The position numbers and the translations under genes are program-made. A stretch of 64,000 nucleotides of DNA. Source: Paracoccus alcaliphilus (GTDB taxonomy: Bacteria; Pseudomonadota; Alphaproteobacteria; Rhodobacterales; Rhodobacteraceae). Shown here one piece after another: positions 1-8,482 of this stretch. The stretch lies in assembly GCF_028553725.1 (NCBI RefSeq), contig NZ_CP067124.1, forward strand, positions 3,358,001 to 3,422,000, read 5' to 3'. How positions within the stretch are numbered: the first letter of the stretch is position 1; every line of letters starts with the position of its first letter. The notes beneath the pieces were generated by a model. The model saw nothing but the letters and a program-made list of their open reading frames with translations, was not told the DNA's origin and did no database searches.

Positions 1-410
1 GCCAGATTGCGCTGCGTCGCCGGGTGCTGCCACATCCGCACATTCATCGCGGGCGCGATCAGCACCCGCTTGTCGGTCGCCAGCAGCAGGGTCGAGGCCA
101 GATCATCGGCCAGCCCACCCGCCATTTTCGCCATCAGATCGGCGGTCGCCGGCGCGACCACCACCAGATCGGCGGCGCGCGACAGCTGGATATGGCCGAT
201 CTCGGCCTCGGTCGATATGTCGAACAGCCCTTCATGCACCGCCTCGCCCGCCAGCACCGACAGGGTCATCGGCGTGGTGAACTGCGCGCCCGCACGGGTC
301 AGGACCGGCGTCACCGCCATGCCCTGCCCCCGCAGCAGCCGGATCAGTTGCGGGATCTTGTAGGCGGCGATGCCACCACCGACGATCAAAAGGACGCGCT
401 TGCCGTTCAT
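1..410 (-). CDS. coaBC: Phosphopantothenoylcysteine decarboxylase/phosphopantothenate-cysteine ligase, N-terminal part
   Basis: Bifunctional coenzyme A biosynthesis enzyme; only the N-terminal (CoaC, flavoprotein decarboxylase) part lies in the window, the rest runs off the left edge. Reading leftward from the ATG at 408-410 gives MNGKRVLLIVGGGIAAYKIP, the flavoprotein opening with GGGIAAYK, then VVVAPATADLMAKMAGGLADD and APAMNVRMW, matching the FMN-binding and PxMNxxMW signatures of the family. The catalytic His region (GHIQLSRAADL) is present. The longer overlapping open frame that begins near 483 is in another frame and has no homology. The gene is divergent from the ATPase gene at 537, so about 125 bp hold both promoters. 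Confidence 0.93.
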   Translation of the reverse strand, partial: MNGKRVLLIVGGGIAAYKIPQLIRLLRGQGMAVTPVLTRAGAQFTTPMTLSVLAGEAVHEGLFDISTEAEIGHIQLSRAADLVVVAPATADLMAKMAGGLADDLASTLLLATDKRVLIAPAMNVRMWQHPATQRNL

Positions 411-536
411 CTTCACCCCCAAGAGTGCTTCGCGACAGATAGCCATGCTTGCGCCCACCCGCAAGGAAAGCCCGGTTAACCAATTCTTAAGGCTCGCCGG
501 GTTAGACCTGTGGCAAAACCGGGGGCAGGAAGAAAA

Positions 537-2051
537 ATGGTCGCAGTCGCCTATTCGGTCGCCTTTGACGGGATCGAGGCAAGGCTGGTCGAGGTTCAAT
601 GCGCCGTCTCTGCCGGGCTGCCGGGATTCGCCATTGTCGGCCTGCCCGACAAATCGGTCAGCGAGGCACGCGAACGGGTGCGCGCGGCCTTTGGCGCAAT
701 GGCGGTGGCACTGCCGACCAAGCGGCTGACGGTGAACCTGTCGCCCGCCGACATCCCGAAAGAGGGGTCGCATTTCGATCTGCCCATCGCGCTGGCCGTG
801 CTGGCGGCGCTGGAGGTGATACCGGGCGACGAATTGGCCCGCTATGTCTGCATGGGCGAATTGGCGCTGGACGGGCGGCTGCTGCCGGTGACGGGCGCCC
901 TGCCCGCCGCCATGGCCGCGGCCGAGGATGACCGCGCCCTGATCTGCCCGCGCGATTGCGGGCCCGAGGCCGCATGGATCGACCGGGTGCCGGTGCTGGC
1001 GGCATCCTCGCTGCGTCACGCGGTGGATCACCTGACCGACCGCGCGCCACTGGCCCGCGCCCTGCCCGGCCAGTTGCAGGATCCCCCACCCATCGGCTGC
1101 ATGTCCGAGGTGCGCGGTCAGGAACGCGGCAAGCGCGCGCTGGAAATCGCCGCTGCCGGACGTCACCATCTGCTGATGGTCGGCCCGCCCGGCGCGGGCA
1201 AGTCGATGCTGGCCGCCCGCCTGCCCGGTCTGATGCCGCCGCTGAACCCGGCCGAGGCGCTGGAAAGCTCGATGATCCATTCGCTGAACGGCAGCCTGCC
1301 GCCCGGCGGGCTGATCCGCCATGCGCCATTCTGTGACCCGCATCACAACGCCTCGCTGCCCGCGATGGTCGGCGGCGGACGGCGGGCGCAGCCCGGTCAG
1401 GTCAGTCTGGCCCATAACGGCATCCTGTTTCTGGACGAATTGCCCGAATTTCCCCGGCAGGTTCTGGAAACCCTGCGCCAGCCGGTCGAGACGGGCGAGG
1501 TCGTGGTGGCCCGCGCCAATGCCCATATCCGCTATCCCTGCCGTTTCCTGCTGGTGGCGGCGGCCAATCCCTGCCGCTGCGGCCATCTGGGCGATCCGGC
1601 CAGCGCCTGCACCCGCGCGCCGGGCTGCGGCACGGACTATCTGGGCCGCATCTCGGGGCCGCTGCTGGACCGCTTCGATCTGCGGCTGGAGCTGCCCGCC
1701 GTCAACCTGTCCGATCTGGACCTGCCCGCCAGCGGCGAAACCACGGCGCAGATCGCCGAACGTGTGGCGCGCGCCCGCGATATCCAGTCGCGCCGCTTTG
1801 CCGATCATCCCCGCATCCGCGTCAATGCCGAAGCCTCGGGCGCGGTGCTGGACCAGATCGCCAGCCCCGATGCCGAGGGCCGCGACCTGCTGATAAAAGC
1901 CGCCGAAAAGCTGCGGCTCAGCGCGCGCGGCTATCACCGCATCCTGCGCAGCGCCCGCACCATCGCCGATCTGGACGGGGCCGAAACCGTCCGCGCCCCG
2001 CATCTGGCCGAGGCGATCAGCTATCGCCTGCCATTCGTCGCAGGAGGATAG
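537..2051 (+). CDS. comM: YifB/ComM family Mg-chelatase-like AAA+ ATPase
   Basis: Hexameric AAA+ helicase family; in naturally competent bacteria ComM promotes branch migration during integration of transforming DNA. The N-terminal domain (about residues 1-170) is the ChlI-like fold, followed by Walker A GPPGAGKS at about 216-223 and Walker [11 protein letters not shown] near 295. A Cys-rich stretch [10 protein letters not shown] continues to GCGTD (about 343-367), and the C-terminal Mg_chelatase_C domain ends the protein. Length 504 aa is normal for YifB. I chose the ATG at 537 because AGGA lies 6 nt upstream and the protein then opens [15 protein letters not shown], as in relatives; a GTG at 510 is possible. 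comEC is also in this window (40.8 kb), so two competence-type genes are present. Confidence 0.93.
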   Translation: MVAVAYSVAFDGIEARLVEVQCAVSAGLPGFAIVGLPDKSVSEARERVRAAFGAMAVALPTKRLTVNLSPADIPKEGSHFDLPIALAVLAALEVIPGDELARYVCMGELALDGRLLPVTGALPAAMAAAEDDRALICPRDCGPEAAWIDRVPVLAASSLRHAVDHLTDRAPLARALPGQLQDPPPIGCMSEVRGQERGKRALEIAAAGRHHLLMVGPPGAGKSMLAARLPGLMPPLNPAEALESSMIHSLNGSLPPGGLIRHAPFCDPHHNASLPAMVGGGRRAQPGQVSLAHNGILFLDELPEFPRQVLETLRQPVETGEVVVARANAHIRYPCRFLLVAAANPCRCGHLGDPASACTRAPGCGTDYLGRISGPLLDRFDLRLELPAVNLSDLDLPASGETTAQIAERVARARDIQSRRFADHPRIRVNAEASGAVLDQIASPDAEGRDLLIKAAEKLRLSARGYHRILRSARTIADLDGAETVRAPHLAEAISYRLPFVAGG

Positions 2052-2115
2052 CGCCTCTGGACGCGGGGGGCCGGATGGGGTTCTCTGTCCGGCACAACCG
2101 ATGGTGGAGGCCCCG

Positions 2116-3813
2116 ATGGACGATCTTGAAACCCGCATCGCGCAGGCGCGCGGCGACATGCCCGCCGATCTGGTCCTGCGCGGGGGACAGGTTTTCGATC
2201 TGGTCACCGGAACGATGATCGCGGGCGATGTGGCGATCTGCGGCAGCCATATCGCCGGGATCGGTGCCGGTTACGACGGCCAGCGGGTGATCGACGTCAG
2301 CGGGCTGGTGCTGGTGCCGGGGTTCATCGACACCCATCTGCATGTCGAAAGCAGCCTTGTCACGCCGCATGAATTCGACCGCTGCGTGACCCCGCGCGGC
2401 ATCACCACCGCCATCTGCGACCCGCATGAGATCGCCAATGTCATCGGCACCGACGGCATCCGCTGGTTCCAGCAGGCCAGCGCGCATCTGCTGATGGATC
2501 TGCGGGTGCAGCTGTCCTCTTGTGTGCCATCAACCGAGATGGAGACCTCGGGCGCGCGGATCGGGGCCGGGGATCTGGCGCCGCTGATGGGCCATCCTTC
2601 CGGCATCGGGCTGGCCGAATTCATGAACTATCCCGGCGTGATCCATCGCGACCCGGATGCCATGGCCAAACTGCGGCTGTTCGCGGGCGGCCATATCGAC
2701 GGCCATTGCCCGCAACTGTCGGGGCGCGACCTGAACGCCTATATCGCCGCCGGCATCCGCACCGAACACGAGGCCACCACCGCCGAAGAGGCGCTGGAGA
2801 AGCTGCGCAAGGGGATGCGGGTGCTGATCCGCGAGGGCTCGGTCAGCAAGGATCTGGAGGCGCTGCAACCGATCCTGACCGAGGCGACCAGCGCGTATCT
2901 CTGCCTGTGCACCGACGACCGCAATCCGCTGGATATTGGCGAACAGGGGCATCTGGACCATATGATCCGGCGGCTGATCGAGCTGGGCACGCCGCCGCTG
3001 GCGGCCTATCGCGCGGCCTCGCTGTCGGGGGCGCAGGCCTTCGGGCTGACCGATCGCGGGCTGATCGCGCCGGGGCTGCGCGCCGATATCGTGGCGGTGG
3101 ACACGCTGGAGGGCTGTCATGCGCAACTGGTGCTGGCAGGCGGACGGGTGGTGGATGACGCGGCTTTCGCGGCCCGGCCCCCGCTGCCCGGGATCGGCCG
3201 CCGCTCGGTCAGGGCGCCGCGTATCGGCGCGGATGACTTCCGCCGCCGCGCCAACCGGCCCGAAACCGATGTGATCGGCATCATCGAGGGCAAGATCATC
3301 ACCGACCATCTGCGCGAGAACATCGCCATCGAGGATGGCGACCAGCGCCCCGACCCCGCCCGCGACCTGATGCGCATCGCGGTGATCGAGCGGCACGGCA
3401 AGAACGGCAATATCGCCACCGGCTTCGTGCGCGGTTTCGGAATGCAGGCGGGGGCCATCGGCTCGACCGTCTGCCACGACCACCACAATATCGCGGTGGT
3501 GGGGGCCGATTACGATGACATGGCACTGGCCGCGAACCGTCTGGCCGAGATCGAGGGCGGTTTCGTCGTCACCCGCGACGGCGCGGTTCTGGCCGAACTG
3601 GCGCTGCCGGTTGCCGGGCTGATGAGCCTTGAGCCCTTCGAGACCGTGCGCGAACGCCTTATCGCCCTGCGCGAGGCCGCAGGGCAGTTGGGCGTGGTGC
3701 TGGAAGAGCCGTTCCTGCAACTGGCCTTTCTGGCGCTGCCGGTGATTCCGGCGCTGAAGATCACTGATCGCGGCATGGTGGATGTCACGAAATTCGAGAT
3801 CATCGCGCGGTAA
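2116..3813 (+). CDS. ade: Adenine deaminase
   Basis: Cytosolic amidohydrolase that converts adenine to hypoxanthine and ammonia in purine salvage. The metal-binding signature DTHLHVESS is at about residues 72-80, followed by [13 protein letters not shown] and CTDDRNP, all typical of the Ade subfamily. The C-terminal Adenine_deam_C domain shows [16 protein letters not shown] and [11 protein letters not shown]. Length 565 aa is in the family range. An ATG at 2101 is in frame, but TGGAGG at 2105-2110 is a good ribosome site 5 nt before the ATG at 2116, which decides the start. Convergent with cmk, with a dispersed repeat copy between them. Confidence 0.95.
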   Translation: MDDLETRIAQARGDMPADLVLRGGQVFDLVTGTMIAGDVAICGSHIAGIGAGYDGQRVIDVSGLVLVPGFIDTHLHVESSLVTPHEFDRCVTPRGITTAICDPHEIANVIGTDGIRWFQQASAHLLMDLRVQLSSCVPSTEMETSGARIGAGDLAPLMGHPSGIGLAEFMNYPGVIHRDPDAMAKLRLFAGGHIDGHCPQLSGRDLNAYIAAGIRTEHEATTAEEALEKLRKGMRVLIREGSVSKDLEALQPILTEATSAYLCLCTDDRNPLDIGEQGHLDHMIRRLIELGTPPLAAYRAASLSGAQAFGLTDRGLIAPGLRADIVAVDTLEGCHAQLVLAGGRVVDDAAFAARPPLPGIGRRSVRAPRIGADDFRRRANRPETDVIGIIEGKIITDHLRENIAIEDGDQRPDPARDLMRIAVIERHGKNGNIATGFVRGFGMQAGAIGSTVCHDHHNIAVVGADYDDMALAANRLAEIEGGFVVTRDGAVLAELALPVAGLMSLEPFETVRERLIALREAAGQLGVVLEEPFLQLAFLALPVIPALKITDRGMVDVTKFEIIAR

Positions 3814-3823
3814 TCACCGTCGG

Positions 3824-3848
3824 CAGGGATATTTGTGCACCAAAGATG
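3824..3848. repeat. Dispersed intergenic repeat, copy A
   Basis: Short member of a family found in many gaps between genes in this window: GGGATATTT followed by CACCAAAGATG. It lies between the convergent ends of ade and cmk. It shares the ATATTT...CACCAAAGAT core with the copy at 9681-9731 and, on the other strand, with those at 12629 and 55426. Confidence 0.6.
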
Positions 3849-3851
3849 GGA

Positions 3852-4439
3852 TCAGCGCGGCAAGAGGCGTTCGACCTCGGCCATGGCGGCGGCGATGGCG
3901 TCGCCGATGCTGAGCGTGCTGGTGTCGAGGATCACCGCGTCGGGGCTGGGCTTCAGCGGCGCGGTGGCGCGTTCGCTGTCGCGGCGGTCGCGTTCGCGCA
4001 ATTGCGCCAGCACCTCGGCGGGGTCGGCGCCCAGTTCGGCGGCGCGGCGGGCGGCGCGGACCTGATCCGAGGCGGTGACATAGAGTTTCACCTGCGCATC
4101 GGGGCAGATCACCGTGCCGATATCTCGGCCATCCAGCACCGCCCCGGGTTCCTGTGCGGCGAATCGGTGCTGAAAATCGACCAGGGCGGCGCGCACCTCG
4201 GGGATGGCGGCGATCCGGCTGGCGGCCTGACCGGCCTCGGCGCTGCGCAGATCATCGCGGTCCAGATCCTCGGGCGTCAGGGCGCGGGCGGCCCGGACCG
4301 GATCCCCGCCCCTGGCGCCGGTGGCACGATAAAGCAGGCCGGTATCGAGGTGATGAAAGCCGTAATGGCGGGCAAGGGCGCGGGCGATGGTGCCCTTGCC
4401 CGATGCCGCGGGGCCGTCGATGGCGATGATGAAGGACAT
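3852..4439 (-). CDS. cmk: (d)CMP kinase
   Basis: Cytidylate kinase; phosphorylates CMP and dCMP with ATP in pyrimidine nucleotide supply. P-loop GPAASGKG at residues 9-16, NMP-binding DTGLLYRA at 32-39, LDGRDIGTV around 102-110 and the lid-type [13 protein letters not shown] near the C-terminus are all present. At 195 aa it is on the short side but complete. In many proteobacteria cmk is followed by rpsA and ihfB; here the 3' end instead faces ade across a 38-bp gap, so that linkage is absent. Confidence 0.93.
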   Translation of the reverse strand: MSFIIAIDGPAASGKGTIARALARHYGFHHLDTGLLYRATGARGGDPVRAARALTPEDLDRDDLRSAEAGQAASRIAAIPEVRAALVDFQHRFAAQEPGAVLDGRDIGTVICPDAQVKLYVTASDQVRAARRAAELGADPAEVLAQLRERDRRDSERATAPLKPSPDAVILDTSTLSIGDAIAAAMAEVERLLPR

Positions 4440-4646
4440 GGGTGCGTGTCTGGCCCGTTACGAAAATACCGCTGCGTCCCTTCGCACAGCATCGCCCCGA
4501 GGTCCAGTATTCGGGCATTTCGAACCGGACGGTTCATGGGCGGCAATACGCCGTGAAAAGCCATTTGTTCATTTCGTTCTTGGCATTCAATTCTGCGTCA
4601 ATTTCAGTTAACGTCATCGTGTTTCTTATGTGTGTCACTGGGTTCA

Positions 4647-5393
4647 ATGTTACTTAATCATATGGAGCGCCTTGTTGGGGCGCAGTCTGTTGTCGATATC
4701 CGGGATATCTACTTCAAGGCGATTGGCGATTACGGATACCCGCATGTCGTGTATGCCGCGTCATATCAATCGAATTTCCCCGCCGCCGTCATTCGCGAAG
4801 AGGCGCAAATTTATTGCAATCTTCCCGAGAGTTTCGGCCAGGAGCTGGAAAAGAGTTTCCAGTTCTCTTCTCTTCCCTGGGTTGATTGGGCACGGCATAA
4901 CCAAGGCAATATCAGGCTGTCGAAATTGACGGCGGAGTTGCGGGATCGCCCCGATATCGTGAAGGCCTACGGGATTGCACAGCGTCACGGGCTGGGGGCG
5001 GCGCGTCTGATCAGCCTCAGATGCCGAGTCGCGCGGGCCGAGGGTGTGGTCGCGATCTGCCCGGCCATGAGCACCAGCACCGACGCAGAGGAACTGCTGT
5101 GGGCCAGGGTCCGGCGCGAAATCAGCACGCTGACCTATGTCGCGCATATGCGGCTGGCGACAATTGCCGGCAGTCCGTCGGGCAGCAGGCTGACGCCACG
5201 CCAGCGCGAGGTTCTGGAATGGACATCCGCGGGCAAGACCGTGGCCGAGGTCGCGACCATTCTGGGCCTGACGCCCGCGACGGTCGAAAAGCATCTGCGG
5301 CTGGCACGGGATGCACTGGATGCGGGCAGCACTGCTCATGCCATTCTCAAGGCGCATATCACCCACCAGATTTTCCAGCAGAACTCTGCGTGA
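4647..5393 (+). CDS. LuxR-family transcriptional regulator (solo)
   Basis: DNA-binding regulator of about 248 aa. The C-terminal 60 residues (about 182-245) are a clear LuxR helix-turn-helix: LTPRQREVLEWTSAGKT, then VAEVATILGLTPATVEKHL, with the conserved Glu and Gly. The N-terminal half has the length of an autoinducer-binding domain, but I do not see the usual W-x3-Y and D-P acyl-homoserine-lactone contacts; the nearest feature is LPWVDWARHN. No luxI-type synthase is next to it, so it behaves as a solo LuxR. The start is uncertain: a GTG at 4632 and an ATG at 4662 are also in frame and none has a good Shine-Dalgarno. GC content just upstream (4560-4650) is clearly lower than in the surroundings. 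Confidence 0.85.
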   Translation: MLLNHMERLVGAQSVVDIRDIYFKAIGDYGYPHVVYAASYQSNFPAAVIREEAQIYCNLPESFGQELEKSFQFSSLPWVDWARHNQGNIRLSKLTAELRDRPDIVKAYGIAQRHGLGAARLISLRCRVARAEGVVAICPAMSTSTDAEELLWARVRREISTLTYVAHMRLATIAGSPSGSRLTPRQREVLEWTSAGKTVAEVATILGLTPATVEKHLRLARDALDAGSTAHAILKAHITHQIFQQNSA

Positions 5394-5452
5394 TTAACGC
5401 AAGGTAAGGCATACCTGACTTTCAAATGGGCAAACAAATTAGATTAATGGGT

Positions 5453-5596
5453 CTGTTCCGTGAGTGGTGGCACAAATCGTGTCAGGAACAGGGTGCCTCT
5501 GAATCCGTTTGTTGCCCGGATCAGGTGCCAGCCGGAGTAATCCGGAGAGGTTCTATCGAAGGCATTTTTGCTTTTCGGTAGAACCTTCTGGGCAAC
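5453..5596 (+). ncRNA. Candidate structured RNA between luxR and tsf
   Basis: The 310-bp gap between the convergent luxR and tsf genes holds a dense set of complementary segments. (1) CTGTTCC 5453-5459 pairs with GGAACAG 5485-5491, enclosing TGGCAC 5468-5473 with GTGTCA 5479-5484. (2) TGAATCCG 5500-5507 pairs with CGGATCA 5517-5523, with one bulge. (3) CCGGA 5532-5536 pairs with TCCGG 5541-5545 around a GTAA tetraloop. (4) 5549-5562 pairs with 5572-5585, 14 bp including three G-U pairs. (5) The loop of helix 2, GTTGCC, is complementary to GGCAAC at 5591-5596 (GTTGCCC/GGGCAAC in full), a possible pseudoknot. No consensus of a known riboswitch was recognised, and the strand is not certain: the wobble pairs fit the plus-strand transcript, but no promoter or terminator was found. 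Could be a small RNA or a 3'-UTR-derived RNA of luxR. Confidence 0.4.
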
Positions 5597-5649
5597 CTTC
5601 CTTGAAATTTTATGAAACTTCGGGGTCGCGTGAAATCTGTCGCATTCAT

Positions 5650-5680
5650 AAAAAGCGCCGACCCGCGGGGGGCCGGCGCT
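5650..5680 (-). terminator. Rho-independent terminator of rpsB-tsf
   Basis: On the minus strand AGCGCCGGC and GTCGGCGCT form a GC-rich stem followed directly by TTTTT, 24 bp past the tsf stop codon. Confidence 0.85.
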
Positions 5681-5703
5681 GATCTTGTCTGATCGAAGGG
5701 GAA

Positions 5704-6594
5704 TCAGTTGCCGCTGAGGGTCTTGGCGACCTCGGCTGCGAAATCCTCTTCCTTCCTCTCGATGCCTTCGCCAACCGCGACGCGGGCATAGCCGGTCACT
5801 TCGACGCCCGCCTCTTTCGCGGCTTCGGCGACGGTCACGTCCGGGTTGATGACGAATTTCTGGCCCAGCAGGGTCACTTCCTCGAAGAACTTCTTCATCC
5901 GGCCTTCGATCATCTTCTCGATGACGGCTTCCGGCTTGCCCGATTCGCGGGCCTGTTCGGTCAGAACGGTTTTCTCACGCTCGACCAGCGCGGGGTCCAG
6001 ATCGGCTTCGGACAGCGAGGCGGGCGAGGTCGCGGCGATATGCATGGCGATCTGCTTGCCGATCTCTTGCGCCTTGGCCTTGTCACCGTTCAGCGCGACC
6101 AGCACGCCGATCTTGCCCATGCCTTCCGCAGCGGCGTTGTGGACATAGGACACGATGGTGTCGCCTTCCAGAACATGCATCCGGCGCAGGGTCATGTTCT
6201 CGCCGATGCGGGCGATGGCGTCGGTCAGCACGTCACTGACCGGGCGGCCGTTCAGATGGGTGGCCTTCAGCACCTCGACATCCTCGCTGACGGTCAGCGC
6301 GACGTCGGTGATGTCACGGACCAGCTGCTGGAAATCGGCATTCTTGGCAACGAAATCGGTTTCCGAGTTCAGCTCGACCGCGACGCCCTTGCCATCGGTG
6401 ACGGACACGCCCACCAGACCCTCGGCGGCCACGCGGCCCGATTTCTTGGCAGCCTTGGCCAGACCCTTGGTGCGCAGCCAGTCAACGGCGGCTTCCATGT
6501 TGCCGTCGTTTTCGGTCAGCGCCTTCTTGGCGTCCATCATGCCTGCGCCGGTCGTCTCGCGCAGTTCCTTCACCATCGCGGCGGTGATTGCCAT
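5704..6594 (-). CDS. tsf: Translation elongation factor Ts
   Basis: Guanine-nucleotide exchange factor for EF-Tu. The N-terminal UBA-like domain (1-50, [18 protein letters not shown]) is followed by the hallmark TDFVAKN at 79-85, whose Asp-Phe contacts EF-Tu, and by the dimerisation core. Length 296 aa is standard. It is the second gene of the rpsB-tsf operon, 84 bp after rpsB, with its own ribosome site GGAG just before the ATG, and is closed by the terminator at 5650-5680. Confidence 0.98.
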   Translation of the reverse strand: MAITAAMVKELRETTGAGMMDAKKALTENDGNMEAAVDWLRTKGLAKAAKKSGRVAAEGLVGVSVTDGKGVAVELNSETDFVAKNADFQQLVRDITDVALTVSEDVEVLKATHLNGRPVSDVLTDAIARIGENMTLRRMHVLEGDTIVSYVHNAAAEGMGKIGVLVALNGDKAKAQEIGKQIAMHIAATSPASLSEADLDPALVEREKTVLTEQARESGKPEAVIEKMIEGRMKKFFEEVTLLGQKFVINPDVTVAEAAKEAGVEVTGYARVAVGEGIERKEEDFAAEVAKTLSGN

Positions 6595-6678
6595 CTGTCG
6601 TCTCCTTTGATCAACGCATCAGGCGGGGCATATCCCCGCCTGACGACAATTCGGTAAAATCCGGAAAAAACGGGCCGG

Positions 6679-7476
6679 TCAGGCGTCGGCGGTCGCTTGC
6701 TCGGCCGCTTGCGCCTCGGCCTCGCCCTCGTCCAGGATTTCCTCGGGGGCGTCCGACAGCGCGCCAAGATCGACACCGGCAGCGCCCATCTGCGCGGTCA
6801 TGCCGTCCAGAGCCGCGCGGCTGGCCAGATCGCAGTAAAGCGCGATGGCGCGGGCGGCGTCGTCGTTGCCCGGGATGATATAGTCAACGCCATCGGGCGA
6901 GCAGTTGGTATCGACCACGGCCACGACCGGGATGCCCAGCTTCTTAGCTTCCAGAATGGCCAGATCTTCCTTGTTCACGTCGATCACGAACAGCAGGTCC
7001 GGCAGGCCGCCCATGTCGCGGATGCCACCAAGGCTGGCTTGCAGCTTGGCCTGTTCCCGCTCAAGACCCAGACGCTCTTTCTTGGTCATGCCTTCGGCGC
7101 CGGCTGCCATCGTCTCGTCAATGGCCTTCAGGCGGCTGATCGACTGGCTGACGGTTTTCCAGTTGGTCAGCGTGCCGCCCAGCCAGCGGTGGTTCATATA
7201 GAACTGCGCGGATTTCTCGGCGGCTTCGGCGACGGCCTTCTGGGCCTGACGCTTGGTGCCGACGAACAGCACGCGGCCACCCTTGGCGACGGTATCGCGG
7301 ATGACCTGCAGCGCCGCGTCCAGCATCGGAACGGTCTGGGTCAGGTCAACGATATGGATGCCGTTGCGGTCACCATAGATGTATTCGCCCATGCGCGGAT
7401 TCCAACGCTGGGTCTGGTGGCCGTAGTGAACGCCAGCTTCAAGCAGCTGACGCAGCGAAAATTCGGGAAGCGCCAT
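6679..7476 (-). CDS. rpsB: 30S ribosomal protein S2
   Basis: Small-subunit protein uS2. It opens [20 protein letters not shown] and carries [22 protein letters not shown] and the second S2 signature around [12 protein letters not shown]. The C-terminal tail is acidic and Ala-rich. Length 265 aa. The open frame extends 369 bp further upstream, but the ATG at 7474-7476 has a strong GGAAAGGAA ribosome site and the upstream translation has no homology. Transcribed from the promoter at 7593-7621 through a folded leader; cotranscribed with tsf. Confidence 0.98.
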   Translation of the reverse strand: MALPEFSLRQLLEAGVHYGHQTQRWNPRMGEYIYGDRNGIHIVDLTQTVPMLDAALQVIRDTVAKGGRVLFVGTKRQAQKAVAEAAEKSAQFYMNHRWLGGTLTNWKTVSQSISRLKAIDETMAAGAEGMTKKERLGLEREQAKLQASLGGIRDMGGLPDLLFVIDVNKEDLAILEAKKLGIPVVAVVDTNCSPDGVDYIIPGNDDAARAIALYCDLASRAALDGMTAQMGAAGVDLGALSDAPEEILDEGEAEAQAAEQATADA

Positions 7477-7502
7477 GTCTTTTCCTTTCCGGTTTGCGCC
7501 TT

Positions 7503-7577
7503 GGCAGGGGATCTCAGGGCGATTGCCCCAACCGGTGGACCTTTTGCGGATGTCTCCCGCAAGGGCCCGCCCCTGCC
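7503..7577 (-). promoter_or_regulatory. Folded rpsB mRNA leader, candidate S2 autoregulatory element
   Basis: The plus-strand segments GGCAGGGG 7503-7510 and CCCCTGCC 7570-7577 are exact complements and would close a junction in the rpsB transcript. Inside are two hairpins: GGGC/GCCC with a 4-nt loop (7517-7528) and TTGCGG/CCGCAA with a 7-nt loop (7544-7562). The outer stem starts about 10 nt from the expected transcription start and ends 26 nt before the start codon. Ribosomal protein operons, including rpsB-tsf in gammaproteobacteria, are commonly autoregulated through such leaders; the regulatory role here is inferred. Confidence 0.5.
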
Positions 7578-7592
7578 TGTGAAGTGAGCGCG

Positions 7593-7621
7593 CAAATAGA
7601 CGCTGCCCGCGCGGAATGCAA
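7593..7621 (-). promoter_or_regulatory. Sigma-70 type promoter of rpsB-tsf
   Basis: Minus-strand -35 TTGCAT (7616-7621) and -10 TATTTG (7593-7598) are separated by exactly 17 nt. The expected start near 7586 gives a leader of about 110 nt. This fits a strongly expressed ribosomal operon in a high-GC alphaproteobacterium. Confidence 0.55.
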
Positions 7622-7814
7622 GTCCTTTCGCGACGGGCCGCTGACGCTTTGCGCGCAGGCCCCATGTCGGTGTTCGCCCGTCCCGCGTCAAGTCCGGCTT
7701 GACCTGTGGGCAAAATGCGATAGCGGTAACAGCGGCTTTCCCGCGCGACAGGGGGCCTTGCATCCCCGGCCCGCCGGGACCAACCTGAGACCGATCCGGC
7801 AGAAAGAGGTGGCC

Positions 7815-8459
7815 ATGACCCCCGAGCTTCAATCCCGACAGACACGCAGCCTGTGCCAGCTGGCGCCGGTCATTCCGGTCATCGTCATCAAGGATCTGGC
7901 CCGCGCCGAAGGGCTGGCGCAGGCGCTGGTCACGGGCGGGCTGCCGGTGCTGGAGGTCACGCTGCGTTCCGAGGTCGCGCTGGACGCGATCCGCGCCATG
8001 TCGGCGGTCGAGGGCGGCCATGTCGGGGCGGGCACCGTGCTGACCCCCGATGACGCAAAGCGCGCGTGCGATGCGGGGGCGCGTTTCGCCGTCTCGCCCG
8101 GGCTGACCGACCGGCTGATCGACGCCTGTCAGGAAATCGGGCTGCCGCTGCTGCCCGGCGCGGTGACGGCCTCGGAGGTGATGCGGGCGGTCGATGCGGG
8201 CTATGACATGCTGAAATTCTTTCCGGCCGAGGCCGTGGGCGGAGCGCCCGCGCTGAAATCGCTGGCCGGGCCCTTGCCCAAGGTCAGCTTCTGCCCGACG
8301 GGCGGGGTCACGCCGAAGAACGCGCCGGACTATCTGGCGCTGCCGAACGTGGTCTGCGTGGGCGGCAGCTGGATCGCCACCGATGCCGATACCGGCGCGG
8401 GCAACTGGGCCGCCGTTCAGGAAAGGGCCAGCATCGCCGCCGGCCTGACGCGCGCCTGA
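7815..8459 (+). CDS. eda: 2-dehydro-3-deoxy-phosphogluconate (KDPG) aldolase
   Basis: Bifunctional 4-hydroxy-2-oxoglutarate/KDPG aldolase; cleaves KDPG to pyruvate and glyceraldehyde 3-phosphate in the Entner-Doudoroff pathway, the main sugar route in Paracoccus and relatives. The Schiff-base Lys is in [12 protein letters not shown] (Lys134), the general-acid Glu in LEVTLRS, and the phosphate site in FCPTGGVTP. Length 214 aa is normal. The open frame extends 321 bp upstream, but AGAGGTGG at 7806-7812 points to the ATG at 7815. No edd gene is adjacent. The 338-bp gap to rpsB holds the rpsB promoter and leader and presumably an eda promoter that I cannot place. Confidence 0.95.
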   Translation: MTPELQSRQTRSLCQLAPVIPVIVIKDLARAEGLAQALVTGGLPVLEVTLRSEVALDAIRAMSAVEGGHVGAGTVLTPDDAKRACDAGARFAVSPGLTDRLIDACQEIGLPLLPGAVTASEVMRAVDAGYDMLKFFPAEAVGGAPALKSLAGPLPKVSFCPTGGVTPKNAPDYLALPNVVCVGGSWIATDADTGAGNWAAVQERASIAAGLTRA

Positions 8460-8482
8460 CAGGCCGCGGACGGAGACCGGTG

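Noticed and set aside
5453..5596. Known riboswitch, 6S, SRP or tmRNA
   Set aside because: No B12-box, THI-box, FMN, SRP or tmRNA consensus segments are present, and the layout of several hairpins is not the 6S rod.
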